From: MVRE01 sp015660965
Lineage (GTDB): Archaea; Halobacteriota; Methanomicrobia; Methanomicrobiales; Methanospirillaceae
Direction of reading: 5' to 3'
NCBI GenBank assembly: GCA_050015095.1
Contig: JBEKCC010000006.1
Span: forward strand, 58,300 to 122,299
Length of the DNA: 64,000 bases
Shown: piece by piece, positions 33,869 through 41,997 of the stretch
Layout: each line of letters begins with the position of its first letter
Numbering within the stretch: position 1 is the first letter of the stretch
The notes under the pieces: model-generated
Seen by the model: only the letters and a program-made list of their open reading frames with translations
The model's database searches: none
What the model was told of the DNA's origin: nothing
Translations under genes and position numbers: made by a program

Positions 33869-34312
33869 ATGATTCTTTCTAGTACCGCAATACGCAAGCG
33901 TTTAGGAGAAGATTCATTGAAGGGGGATTTGGTTATACGACCTTACAGCGAAGAGAGTCAACAACCCGCCTCTTATGATTTAAGAGCAAATAAAGATATC
34001 TTGCTTGTTCGCGGTATGTGCACCCTCCTATCTAGTCTAGAATGGGTGGAACTTTCTCACGATATTGCTGCAACTCTCCGTTGTCGTTCATCTTTTGGGA
34101 GACGTGGGGTCCTGTTGGGTGCGGGGTTTGTAGACCCTGGTTTTCGTGGACATCTGACGCTTTGTCTTACTAATCTAGGAAATGCCGATATTACTGTTCG
34201 TCAAAATGAACGAATTGTACAAATGGTATTCCATGAAGTTAAAGGTGGGAATCAAACCTATCAAGGGCGATATCAAGACAGTAATGGGGTGGTGGAGGCA
34301 CGACAAACATGA
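33869..34312 (+). CDS. dcd: dCTP deaminase / dUTPase superfamily protein (divergent)
   Basis: A 147-residue trimeric-fold pyrimidine nucleotide enzyme. RSSFGRRG (73-80) is the phosphate-binding motif. GAGFVDPGFRGHLTLCL (85-100) aligns with the strand carrying the catalytic Glu of Dcd, but Cys99 occupies that place. The protein is shorter than bacterial Dcd (about 190). It could be a dUTPase-like or altered enzyme rather than a working deaminase. Its stop overlaps the nrpR ATG by 4 bp, suggesting a shared transcript. Confidence 0.75.
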   Translation: MILSSTAIRKRLGEDSLKGDLVIRPYSEESQQPASYDLRANKDILLVRGMCTLLSSLEWVELSHDIAATLRCRSSFGRRGVLLGAGFVDPGFRGHLTLCLTNLGNADITVRQNERIVQMVFHEVKGGNQTYQGRYQDSNGVVEARQT

Positions 34313-35259
34313 TAAGAACAGAACGTAAATACATCGAAATTCTTAGGATATTGAAAGAACACCGGGAGCCTATAGGTGCAAAACGTCTTTCTGAGATAAT
34401 GGCAGAACGTGGTTTTATCTTGACCGATCGAGCTGTTCAGTACTACCTCAGTTATCTCGATACAATGGGATTTACAGAAAAGATTGGTAATCAGGGTAGA
34501 GTTCTAACTCCAATAGGTTTGCAGGAAACAGACAATGCTTTGGTTGATGACCGGATCGGGTTTGTTATTTCTAAGCTTGAAAGGCTTGCATATCGTAGCA
34601 CTTTTAACCCTTCTACTGGGACTGGCGATGTAGCCTATAACCTCTCTATTGTGCCAGAAAAGGATCTTGATCGAGTTAGGGCTGCGTTTGATGAAGTAAA
34701 AAAGGCCGGATGCGGGTTTTTTTCTTCGTATCGTATACTTGATAATGATCCGAGAGTCCCCTCAGGATCTGTAGGAATTATCACACTATGCAGTATTTCA
34801 ATGGATGGTGTTTTTCAGAGGAAAAGTGTGCCGGTAAAGATGGCGTATGGAGGAAGACTTGAAATAACTAATGGTATAGCAAAAAGATTTGTTGACCTAA
34901 TTGGTTATCGAGGAACGACTATCGATCCCCTTGAGTTATTTATCTCGTCTGGGCTCACATCAATAAGCAGTTATTGCCAAACACGTTCGGGGATAACACT
35001 TGCTAACGTGCGGGAAGTTCCGATATCAGCTCAAAAACAAGTCAAGGAAGTAATAGAAGAGATGAACCAGTGCGGGTTTATCTTTCCTGTTAAACTAGGT
35101 AATCAAGTTTTTAATCTTCCTCCAAACCAATATCGACTTTCTCTTGTTGCATTTAGCGGTTTGAACTATATTGGAAATGCGGTAGAAAAGGGACTCGATA
35201 TAAAAACAGAAATTGGAGCTGGAAATATACAGTTTTCAAAGGTTATTGAACCAAACTAA
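34309..35259 (+). CDS. nrpR: NrpR-type transcriptional repressor (DUF128)
   Basis: A 316-residue protein. An N-terminal winged helix (EIMAERGFILTDRAVQYYL, about residues 28-60) is followed by one NrpR regulatory domain (DUF128) with the family segments VAYNLSIVPEKDLD, GYRGTTIDPLELF and GLNYIGNAVEKGL. NrpR represses nitrogen-assimilation genes and is released by 2-oxoglutarate; single-regulatory-domain forms are known as NrpRI/II. No glnK or nif gene is in the window, so it acts at a distance. It overlaps the dcd-like gene. Confidence 0.9.
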   Translation: MIRTERKYIEILRILKEHREPIGAKRLSEIMAERGFILTDRAVQYYLSYLDTMGFTEKIGNQGRVLTPIGLQETDNALVDDRIGFVISKLERLAYRSTFNPSTGTGDVAYNLSIVPEKDLDRVRAAFDEVKKAGCGFFSSYRILDNDPRVPSGSVGIITLCSISMDGVFQRKSVPVKMAYGGRLEITNGIAKRFVDLIGYRGTTIDPLELFISSGLTSISSYCQTRSGITLANVREVPISAQKQVKEVIEEMNQCGFIFPVKLGNQVFNLPPNQYRLSLVAFSGLNYIGNAVEKGLDIKTEIGAGNIQFSKVIEPN

Positions 35260-37386
35260 TTAGCTTCCCCACGTAACATCATCATCTGATTTCTTTTTTT
35301 CAGTCTTTTTTATTGAAGGTTCTATCTCCCTTGGTTGTTCGAATGCTTTGATGCCATTGATTGTATCAGCTGAGGTATGAGATGTAAAATCACGTTTCAA
35401 ATCTGTATGAACTAGGGCATCATCTGTAGTTATCTTGGGAGTATCCTTTAACGAGATATCTTCACTTTCTGGCTCATCATCCTTTTTTCTTAAGAGAGCA
35501 TCTTTAAGCCACGTATCAAGACTTACGTCACGAATCTGTGACGTAATATCTACATTTATTTCTTGGTTTTGTGCATCTGGCTGATCTTTCAATTCTTGAT
35601 CATCTGGAGAAAGTTTATCGGTTGAAATATCCTTTACCGTGCCATCGCTTTTCTTTTGAAGAACGATTTTTTTGGTTTCCTGTTTTTGACCCGGTGATGA
35701 TTCTTTTGGCACTTTTCTGGACGCTTCTACTTTGTCAGTTTTACCACGTATTGCTAAAAGACGCTGTTTTTGTAATTCACGTTCAATTTGTTGACGTTCT
35801 TGATCTCTTATTGTTATTCGTTCGTCTCGACTTTTTGGAAACGTATCTTTTCTCGGACTTACGGGTTCAGATGATATACCCTTTTTTAATGGTGGTGAGG
35901 ATTCTTTTTCATCCGCCGAAATCAGCTCTTCATTTGGAATTGAATCATCCTTTTTAGAAATAATAATGCGTTTATGCTGTTTTTCAGATTCGGGGAATAT
36001 GGATTTTTGGGCAGATACTGCTGAAGTAGGTGCACTCGCGTCTCTCATTGGAGAGGATTCTGGTTTTATTTGTCGAATTTGTTTTGGCCGAACTGTTATC
36101 ATCTCATCTCTGAGCACCGGAGTTTCGTCTGTTTCTGAAGCTACTTTTTTAATCTCTTGATCTTTTGGAATAATCGTACTCAAAGCAGATTCGGTCTTAA
36201 TTGGTTGTTCTTCACCAACGGAAGTTTTGTATTGACTCCGAATCTCTTTGAGTTCCTGAATGCGGGGTATATTCTCAAGACCCGAGAGCATAACGATGAT
36301 TGCGACGAATTTTGTACTCGTAACTGGATAGTCACCAGACCGTGTTTCTAATCCTGCGATACTGCGGTCAATCCATTTCCGAACTGTCATATACCCCTTC
36401 ATTGAGAGTTCTTGTGACGGTCCTGCAATGAGAATGAGTGCTTTGTGGGCGCTCGTTATGTCGCAGGGTGCGGAAATTTCATGGTAGATTGCCTGTTTTG
36501 TAAGTTCGACGATTCGTGATGCTTTCTTTTGGTGCTCATCTGCAAAATAACCCGTTCGACGCCACTTTTTAAGAAAACTGAGGGGATTTGAGGGTATTTG
36601 TTCAACGGAATACCCAATCGTTATAAATCCCATCCCCCTCATCGTATTCAGCACCTCACCAGAATCAAGTACCACCTCAGCGAGCTCGATTCCACCATCA
36701 GCTTTGAACTCTCCAGCACGTAGAATCAGGCTGATACGACGGACAATAGCATCATTCAACGCCAAATAAATTTTTTGGGTTGGCGACAACACATCTTCCT
36801 TTTTTTTCTTGAAACTGAATCTGGTTATGAATCCAGGATCTTTGTGCGAGAGTGTTTTCTCGTGAGCACGGATTTTTTTGTACCATGTCTCATTATCAAA
36901 GACTATTACTCCATCAAGCAGAGGTGCGAGTATTTCTATATCCTCTGCAGCATCAGCTGAAATTCGCGCTCCTTCTCCGAGGCAGGGGAGGGTGACTAGA
37001 CCGAAGATTGGTTCTGTTATAGTCGAGCGGAGGGCTGTAATGAGGTGTGATGCAATATCCCCAAAACTACCCCCCAATCCAATACAAATGATGACTGCAT
37101 CGGTTTCACCGGAAGATATCGAATGGACACGTGCGGTGATTTCAGAAATATCAACAGTTGCAATTTGTTCAATGTCAACTGCATTTTGGGGTGATTCGAT
37201 ATCGAGCTGAGAAAAATGTATTTTAGAAGTATTTGGTAACGCGGCGAGTAAATTAAGTGAGTCACTATCTACATCTATAGCAAGTGCCTCCACACAATCA
37301 ACCTTACTACTTCGGCGGTCCGTGCGGTAAAGCATGTCAGCAATCCTTCCGCCTGCCCCTCCGAGTCCAATAGCAAGGATTCTCAT
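35260..37386 (-). CDS. Non-canonical FtsZ/tubulin-superfamily protein with long disordered tail
   Basis: A 708-residue protein. Residues 1-390 form an FtsZ/tubulin GTPase-like fold: T1 loop GLGGAGGR (7-14), T4-like loop GLGGSFGD (103-110), the T5/T6 region VTLPCLGEGARISADAAEDI (131-150) and VIVFDNETW, and a T7 synergy loop with Asp241 (VVLDSGEVLNTMRGMG, like FtsZ NxDFAD). The T4 signature GGGTGTG is altered. Residues 390-708 are a low-complexity Lys/Glu/Ser/Asp-rich disordered tail. It is clearly outside cell-division FtsZ and CetZ as I know them. It converges on nrpR with no gap. Function unknown. Confidence 0.78.
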   Translation of the reverse strand: MRILAIGLGGAGGRIADMLYRTDRRSSKVDCVEALAIDVDSDSLNLLAALPNTSKIHFSQLDIESPQNAVDIEQIATVDISEITARVHSISSGETDAVIICIGLGGSFGDIASHLITALRSTITEPIFGLVTLPCLGEGARISADAAEDIEILAPLLDGVIVFDNETWYKKIRAHEKTLSHKDPGFITRFSFKKKKEDVLSPTQKIYLALNDAIVRRISLILRAGEFKADGGIELAEVVLDSGEVLNTMRGMGFITIGYSVEQIPSNPLSFLKKWRRTGYFADEHQKKASRIVELTKQAIYHEISAPCDITSAHKALILIAGPSQELSMKGYMTVRKWIDRSIAGLETRSGDYPVTSTKFVAIIVMLSGLENIPRIQELKEIRSQYKTSVGEEQPIKTESALSTIIPKDQEIKKVASETDETPVLRDEMITVRPKQIRQIKPESSPMRDASAPTSAVSAQKSIFPESEKQHKRIIISKKDDSIPNEELISADEKESSPPLKKGISSEPVSPRKDTFPKSRDERITIRDQERQQIERELQKQRLLAIRGKTDKVEASRKVPKESSPGQKQETKKIVLQKKSDGTVKDISTDKLSPDDQELKDQPDAQNQEINVDITSQIRDVSLDTWLKDALLRKKDDEPESEDISLKDTPKITTDDALVHTDLKRDFTSHTSADTINGIKAFEQPREIEPSIKKTEKKKSDDDVTWGS

Positions 37387-37774
37387 CCATCACCCACTAA
37401 GAAGAAAATTGTCAATCGTCCTGCAAATGTGAATAATAATTTGTTTTTGTAATTCAATATCTTATAGGGTCTCCTCTCCTAAATTTTTAACGAGTGTGAT
37501 ATAAAACTAAATTATCAAATTTGTTGCGATTTGAATATGTAACATTATACATCATCTAATTGGTTCCAATACCCAAAAATTTTGTATGATTATTACAACC
37601 AATTTCACTTAAATATTGATATTCTCCAGTGGAACCGTTTTTTAATTAATTCCATTACCCGGAAAGAAAAAATAAGTAAATTACGCGAGTTTTTTCGAAA
37701 CTAGCGATATGATCAACGTTAAATCATAATTTATTTAAGTGCGTATACGGAATACACAATGAGGTGAACAAGCC
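37387..37774 (+). promoter_or_regulatory. mer upstream region
   Basis: A gene-free, AT-rich 388-bp interval. The plausible mer promoter is the box TTTATTTAA at 37730-37738, about 26 bp before a predicted start near 37760. The leader is then only about 15 nt and carries the ribosome-binding GAGGTGA (37761-37767) before the TTG start. I see no other gene; the minus-strand promoter of the FtsZ-like gene should be in the first 60 bp. No clear GGAA-N6-TTCC NrpR operator was found. Confidence 0.45.
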
Positions 37775-38761
37775 TTGACATATGGAATCGAATTTGTACC
37801 AGGAAATGTCAATGTAAAGCAGGTTGTCAACTTCTGTAAACTTGCTGAATCTAAAGACATTGACTTTGCATGGATAACTAATCACTACAACAACCGCCAC
37901 TGCTACCCCACCCTCGCTGCAATAGCCCAGGCAACAACGACCCTGAAGATGGGTCCGGGTATCATGAACTCATTCACGGACACGCCAGCGGCAATGGCAT
38001 CGTTCTTCTGCACACTCAATGAAATCTCTGACGGTCGTGCAACGCTCGGTATTGGACCCGGTGACCTTTCCACACTCCCGAAGCTTGCAATTGTGCCAGC
38101 CACGCCGGTCGCTCGTCTAGAGGAAGCCGTTAAACAGATCCGAAAGCTTTGCGCCGGTGAGGAAATCAAAAAGTCGGGAATGAAATTTTTCGATTACGAT
38201 GGCGCCAAGCTGACCGGTGTTACTCTACCTGGCAAAAAAGGTGTTCCGATCTATATCGGTGCACAAGGCCCCAAGGTACTAGAGCTTGCAGGAAGAGTCG
38301 GTGATGGTGCACTCATCAACGCATCGAATCCGAAGGACTTCCAGATCGCAATCCCGATTATTAAAAAGGCTGCTGACGCAGTTGGTAAGAAGGGCTTTGA
38401 TGTTGGTGCATATACTGCAATGTCCATCGACAAGGACGTCAAAAAGGCACGTAATGCTGCAAAGATCGTTGCTGCATTTATCGCAGCAGGATCGCCACCA
38501 GAGCTTCTTACTCGCCATGGCCTTGACCTGAACAACGTTGCAAAGATCAAAGCGGCATTATCGAAGTTTGACTTCAAGACTGTTGGAGAACTTGTCAGCG
38601 ACAAGGAAATCGATGCATTCACTATCGCAGGAACTCCCGAAATAGTGAAACACAAATGTGAGGAACTCACAAAGTCAGGTGTTACCCAGATTATCTTCGG
38701 TTCACCACTCGGTCCCGACATGACCAACTCCATCCGCCTGCTCGGAAAGTATATCGTATAA
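37775..38761 (+). CDS. mer: 5,10-methylenetetrahydromethanopterin reductase (F420-dependent)
   Basis: A 328-residue F420-dependent reductase of the luciferase-like bacterial-type TIM barrel, which converts methylene-H4MPT to methyl-H4MPT in methanogenesis. The N-terminus MTYGIEFVPGNVNVKQVVNF is typical, and GPGIMNSFTDTPA, DGRATLGIGPGD and PIYIGAQGPKVLELAGRVGDG follow. The start is an unusual TTG, supported by the GAGGTGA ribosome-binding site 7 bp upstream and by the absence of a family-compatible ATG. It lies in a monocistronic position, with a strong terminator downstream. Confidence 0.96.
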   Translation: MTYGIEFVPGNVNVKQVVNFCKLAESKDIDFAWITNHYNNRHCYPTLAAIAQATTTLKMGPGIMNSFTDTPAAMASFFCTLNEISDGRATLGIGPGDLSTLPKLAIVPATPVARLEEAVKQIRKLCAGEEIKKSGMKFFDYDGAKLTGVTLPGKKGVPIYIGAQGPKVLELAGRVGDGALINASNPKDFQIAIPIIKKAADAVGKKGFDVGAYTAMSIDKDVKKARNAAKIVAAFIAAGSPPELLTRHGLDLNNVAKIKAALSKFDFKTVGELVSDKEIDAFTIAGTPEIVKHKCEELTKSGVTQIIFGSPLGPDMTNSIRLLGKYIV

Positions 38762-38788
38762 ATTTGTTGCATAACTTGCCACAACGAG

Positions 38789-38839
38789 TACCGCAGAGCA
38801 CCACCGTAAGGTAGGGCGGTATGTCAAACTTTTTTTTTT
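38789..38839 (+). terminator. Hairpin plus T tract after mer
   Basis: TACCGC (38789-38794) pairs with GCGGTA (38816-38821), and an inner ACC-GTAA-GGT stem caps it. A run of ten T follows at 38830-38839. Archaeal termination depends mainly on the T tract; the hairpin suggests the end is structured. Confidence 0.5.
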
Positions 38840-38924
38840 AAAATTTCGAAATTCCTTAACTATCTTTTAGCACTTTATGAAAAATGATATCTTACTATCA
38901 ATCCATATCAGAACGTGAGGTCAA

Positions 38925-39863
38925 ATGTTCACTGTAACTGAAATCGCAATCAATGAGGGTATCCTTCAATACCGTGAAGAACATTATACGGGAATAAGGT
39001 GCAAGATCAGTCCGGAGCGTGTCAAACGACATATCGATCAAGCTATAAATTTACAAACAGATCCTACCGGATGTCCATTCTGTCCGGAAAATGTCAATAC
39101 AGTTACTCCAACATTTTCAGATAAAAAACGTGTCATCCGAGGAGAGAGCGTTACTTTTCCCAATTTATTTCCATTTGCTGAATGGCATACAGTTACTGTA
39201 ATTACAAGAGAACATATGGTCTGGGATTTTACACAACAGCAGCTTATAGACGCGATCTCTGCTCAAATTGAGACCCTGAAACGATTCGATGGATACCCAA
39301 GTATCAACTGGAACTTTTTACCGTCGGCGGGGGCTAGTTTAATACACCCCCATTTGCAGGGTCTTTCTGATCGTCGTCCGTCGGCGATTGCAGAACGCTA
39401 CATTGAAGCCAGCAAATGCTACCTTCAAGACCATGGTATATCATACTGGGATGAGGTACGACGACAAGAACTCAATTCAGAGAGATACCTTTTTGGCGAT
39501 GAGATCCTCTGGCACGCCCATGCTGTACCCATTGGTGAACGTGAAGTACGAGGTATCTTACCTATTACTAATATACGTGAATTCGAAAGCTACGTTGATA
39601 AATTTGCACAGGATTTACTAACTGTTATTTCTCTATACCGTAAACTCGGTACTCGTGCGTTCAATATGTCACTATTTTTCGATAAGATTGGGGAAAATCA
39701 TGGTTTTTCCGCGTTCTGCTCCCTAATATCTCGAATTAATCCCAATCCATTGTCAACAAGTGACTCTGCATTCATGGAACGTCTCCATCTAGAACCAATA
39801 ATCCTCACCCTTCCAGAAGATCTTGGGAAATATTTTAAAAACGAAAAAAAAGAAGTTGAATAA
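38925..39863 (+). CDS. galT: Galactose-1-phosphate uridylyltransferase-like protein (HIT superfamily)
   Basis: A 312-residue protein of the GalT branch of the HIT superfamily. The zinc-type motif CPFC is at 50-53 and the active-site HPHLQ at 141-145, where GalT has HPHGQ (catalytic His143). TFPNLFPFAEWHTVTVI is the conserved surrounding strand. It would transfer a nucleotidyl group between a sugar phosphate and a UDP-sugar; substrate not determinable. It is divergent neither with mer nor mtd: it lies between them, on the plus strand, convergent with mtd. Confidence 0.78.
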   Translation: MFTVTEIAINEGILQYREEHYTGIRCKISPERVKRHIDQAINLQTDPTGCPFCPENVNTVTPTFSDKKRVIRGESVTFPNLFPFAEWHTVTVITREHMVWDFTQQQLIDAISAQIETLKRFDGYPSINWNFLPSAGASLIHPHLQGLSDRRPSAIAERYIEASKCYLQDHGISYWDEVRRQELNSERYLFGDEILWHAHAVPIGEREVRGILPITNIREFESYVDKFAQDLLTVISLYRKLGTRAFNMSLFFDKIGENHGFSAFCSLISRINPNPLSTSDSAFMERLHLEPIILTLPEDLGKYFKNEKKEVE

Positions 39864-39867
39864 AATT

Positions 39868-40707
39868 TTAATCAAATTTCGCAACTAGTTTGTTCTTGGA
39901 TACGATAACACCATCCTTCTTGTGTGGCTTACGGAAAACACCGTCGCATCCCTTTTCGAGTTCGCGTGCTTCATCACAGAGAACTGCTGCAATGCGCATC
40001 ATTTCGTGAGCACTTGCAACAATCGGGATATATTTCTCCCATTCCTTGGTCATGAAACATCCCTTAACGTTAACCATCGCAACAGCCTGGGCGATTTCAT
40101 ACGCAGCACGTGCCTTTGCGAGTGCATAGGGGTTAGTGAACTCTCCCTCAACAGCTTTATCGACGGTCATGATAACCTTCGGGAGCTCAAGTGCATCTCC
40201 CTTCTTTCCTGCCTTAACTTGGTCAACGACTTTATCGATTGCCATTTGGAGCTTGCGGAATGCTCCGGTAAGAGCAAGAACTTTGACTAGGTTACTATTG
40301 TAGTCTGCCATCTCAATGGGATCGAGAAACTCACGGCGAGCGCCAATCATTGAGTCGGCCTTCATGATTACGTAACCAAACTTGCTGGTCTTGATACCTT
40401 CCCACTCTTTCTTTGTGGTCACATCATCAGTGATAACAATACAAGGGATACCAGACGCTGCGAGCTGCTCTCGAGCACCAGTTGGTCCCGGTAAGACACC
40501 GTTAGGGGAAACAACAATACAGAAGTCCGGCTTCCATGCCTTCATATTTAAAACAACACGGTCAATGTCCTCCGGCTGGAGTTTTGTACCACTTGTTGCC
40601 ATGAATGTCTGCATATCCTCACGGTCCGCTCTCTCATCAAGGAGGAGTTCGGCCATTACACCACTTGCAATATTGCCCAATTTGGCAACTCCGACTTTAA
40701 CAACCAT
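39868..40707 (-). CDS. mtd: F420-dependent methylenetetrahydromethanopterin dehydrogenase
   Basis: A 279-residue Mtd that reduces methenyl-H4MPT with F420H2 in the CO2-reduction pathway. It begins MVVKVGVAKLGNIASGVMAE, and FCIVVSPNGVLPGPTGARE and GYVIMKADSMIGARREFLDP are conserved. The start is the ATG at 40707: GAGGTG, its ribosome-binding site, lies just upstream and overlaps an in-frame GTG at 40716 that would add three residues. Mtd is specific to hydrogenotrophic methanogens and some relatives. Confidence 0.97.
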   Translation of the reverse strand: MVVKVGVAKLGNIASGVMAELLLDERADREDMQTFMATSGTKLQPEDIDRVVLNMKAWKPDFCIVVSPNGVLPGPTGAREQLAASGIPCIVITDDVTTKKEWEGIKTSKFGYVIMKADSMIGARREFLDPIEMADYNSNLVKVLALTGAFRKLQMAIDKVVDQVKAGKKGDALELPKVIMTVDKAVEGEFTNPYALAKARAAYEIAQAVAMVNVKGCFMTKEWEKYIPIVASAHEMMRIAAVLCDEARELEKGCDGVFRKPHKKDGVIVSKNKLVAKFD

Positions 40708-40906
40708 AGTTTTCACCTCGTTTTTGTAACACGATATTATGGCCCAGTACTCATATAAACATTTTGAAACGTCCTTTCTTGAAGTTTCTCGGTAAAAAAT
40801 AAAGAGAAATTTCGCTTTTTTTATTTTGGCTCCAACAATCTAATTGAACAAAATATTTGTTGAAGTTAAAGAAAAGTGTTTAAATTCAAACAATCGATTG
40901 GTACTT

Positions 40907-41311
40907 ATGAAAGATGGCCTACTCACCGATAGACAGATGGAGGTGTTAAGATACCGAAAACAAGGGTTAACTCAACAACAAATTGCCGATATAATCAACA
41001 CCTCGAAGGCCAACGTATGTACCATCGAAAAATCAGCAATGGAGAATATTCGCAGAGCAAAAGAGACTCTTGAGTTCCTCTATACACTTGACTCAACACA
41101 TCTCTGTACTCTTGCTGGTGGGACAGATCTTTTCGATATACCGTCGATTATTTTTTCAGAAGCGGAAAAAATTAATGTTAAAGTCAAGTACGATACAATA
41201 TCTTTGATTAATCACCTTCGAGAATCTCGTCCAAGAAGTTATAAAGCACGATGTCTTTGTGAAGATGTTGAGGTATACGTCACTGACGAAGGGGAAATTT
41301 ATTTTGGGTAA
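40907..41311 (+). CDS. tfx: Tfx-family DNA-binding protein
   Basis: A 134-residue regulator from the ATG at 40907 (MKDGLLTDRQMEVLRYRKQG). The helix-turn-helix LTQQQIADIINTSKANVCTIEKSA is at about 20-43, and the C-terminal domain contains CTLAGGTDLFDIP and LCEDVEVYVTDEGEIYFG. Methanothermobacter Tfx binds near the promoter of the molybdenum formylmethanofuran dehydrogenase operon; a link to methanogenesis genes is plausible but not visible here. It is divergent from mtd. Confidence 0.9.
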   Translation: MKDGLLTDRQMEVLRYRKQGLTQQQIADIINTSKANVCTIEKSAMENIRRAKETLEFLYTLDSTHLCTLAGGTDLFDIPSIIFSEAEKINVKVKYDTISLINHLRESRPRSYKARCLCEDVEVYVTDEGEIYFG

Positions 41312-41995
41312 CCTATTTTGGCTTCAGTTCCTTTTTGATATATCCAGATTGTAAAAAATTGTGAAAAGTATTTACTACCTGAACTACGAGCATACGTTTA
41401 TATCCTTTTTTATGCAACTATTAAAGAACCCAATATGAGGTTATCCTGAAATGAGAAGGAAGGAACAAACAAAGTCCTTCAAGTCTCATGAAACGGCGGA
41501 TTTGTTTCCGGACACAGGATACTGGTCTGCCGTGGGTAACTCTCGATTGGTGTACCCTACCCAATAAATAATGGTGGGGGAATACCCGAGAAGGAGTTGT
41601 GATTCGTCACAACGAGCTGACAAAGTAGGATCTGATGTCAGCGCAAAAAGGTGGACGTCCATAAGACGAGCCTGGTCCTCTGGATACAAAATAATGATCC
41701 AAAGGATGCGTTACGGTCAGGATCTTCTTTCGCGAGATAGAAATGCTGGTACATACTGGCGATGGGGTACATAAAAACCCCCAATATTTCCCGAAGCAGG
41801 CGAATATCGCTGTCAGAAATCGATGACAATATCAAGTAAGATGTTGGCATCCGGTGCAGTGATATAAATTCAGCAGTCGCCTGTTTTCGCGTGTTGGCTT
41901 CGATAATGAGTATAGAAGGGCACTCATTCTCGGAATAATCGCAATTCGTGTCGAATTGAGAAGTAACTACACGAAGAAAAAGGATTGATGAACAC
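41312..41995. promoter_or_regulatory. Interval upstream of the ribosomal cluster
   Basis: 684 bp between tfx and rpl3. A TATA-like TTTATATC at 41397-41404 is a candidate cluster promoter, and would give a leader of over 550 nt. Near 41859 a GATATAAATTC could be a closer promoter. After the first box a 38-codon frame (41451-41567, MRRKEQTKSFKSHETADLFP) has a GAGGT ribosome-binding site. Most of the rest is occupied by a broken minus-strand frame listed separately. Nothing else is recognised. Confidence 0.4.
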
Positions 41996-41997
41996 AT
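41486..41997 (-). pseudogene. Possible broken antisense reading frame upstream of rpl3
   Basis: On the minus strand a frame of about 110 codons (starting near 41997, with VTSQFDTNCDYSENECPSIL and then ILIIEANTRKQATAEF) runs to about 41700. After a -1 shift near 41710-41720, a second frame continues to 41486: IIILYPEDQARLMDVHLFAL then TSDPTLSARCDESQLLLGYS and a stop. Both parts have a coding-like composition, whereas the opposite frames look like antisense (Arg/Ser/Cys-rich). No homologue is recognised. It could be a decayed gene, a sequencing frameshift, or chance. Confidence 0.3.

Noticed and set aside
37561..37670. Possible NrpR operator (GGTTCC...GGAACC) upstream of mer
   Set aside because: The half-sites do not have the GGAA-N6-TTCC spacing, so no operator is claimed.
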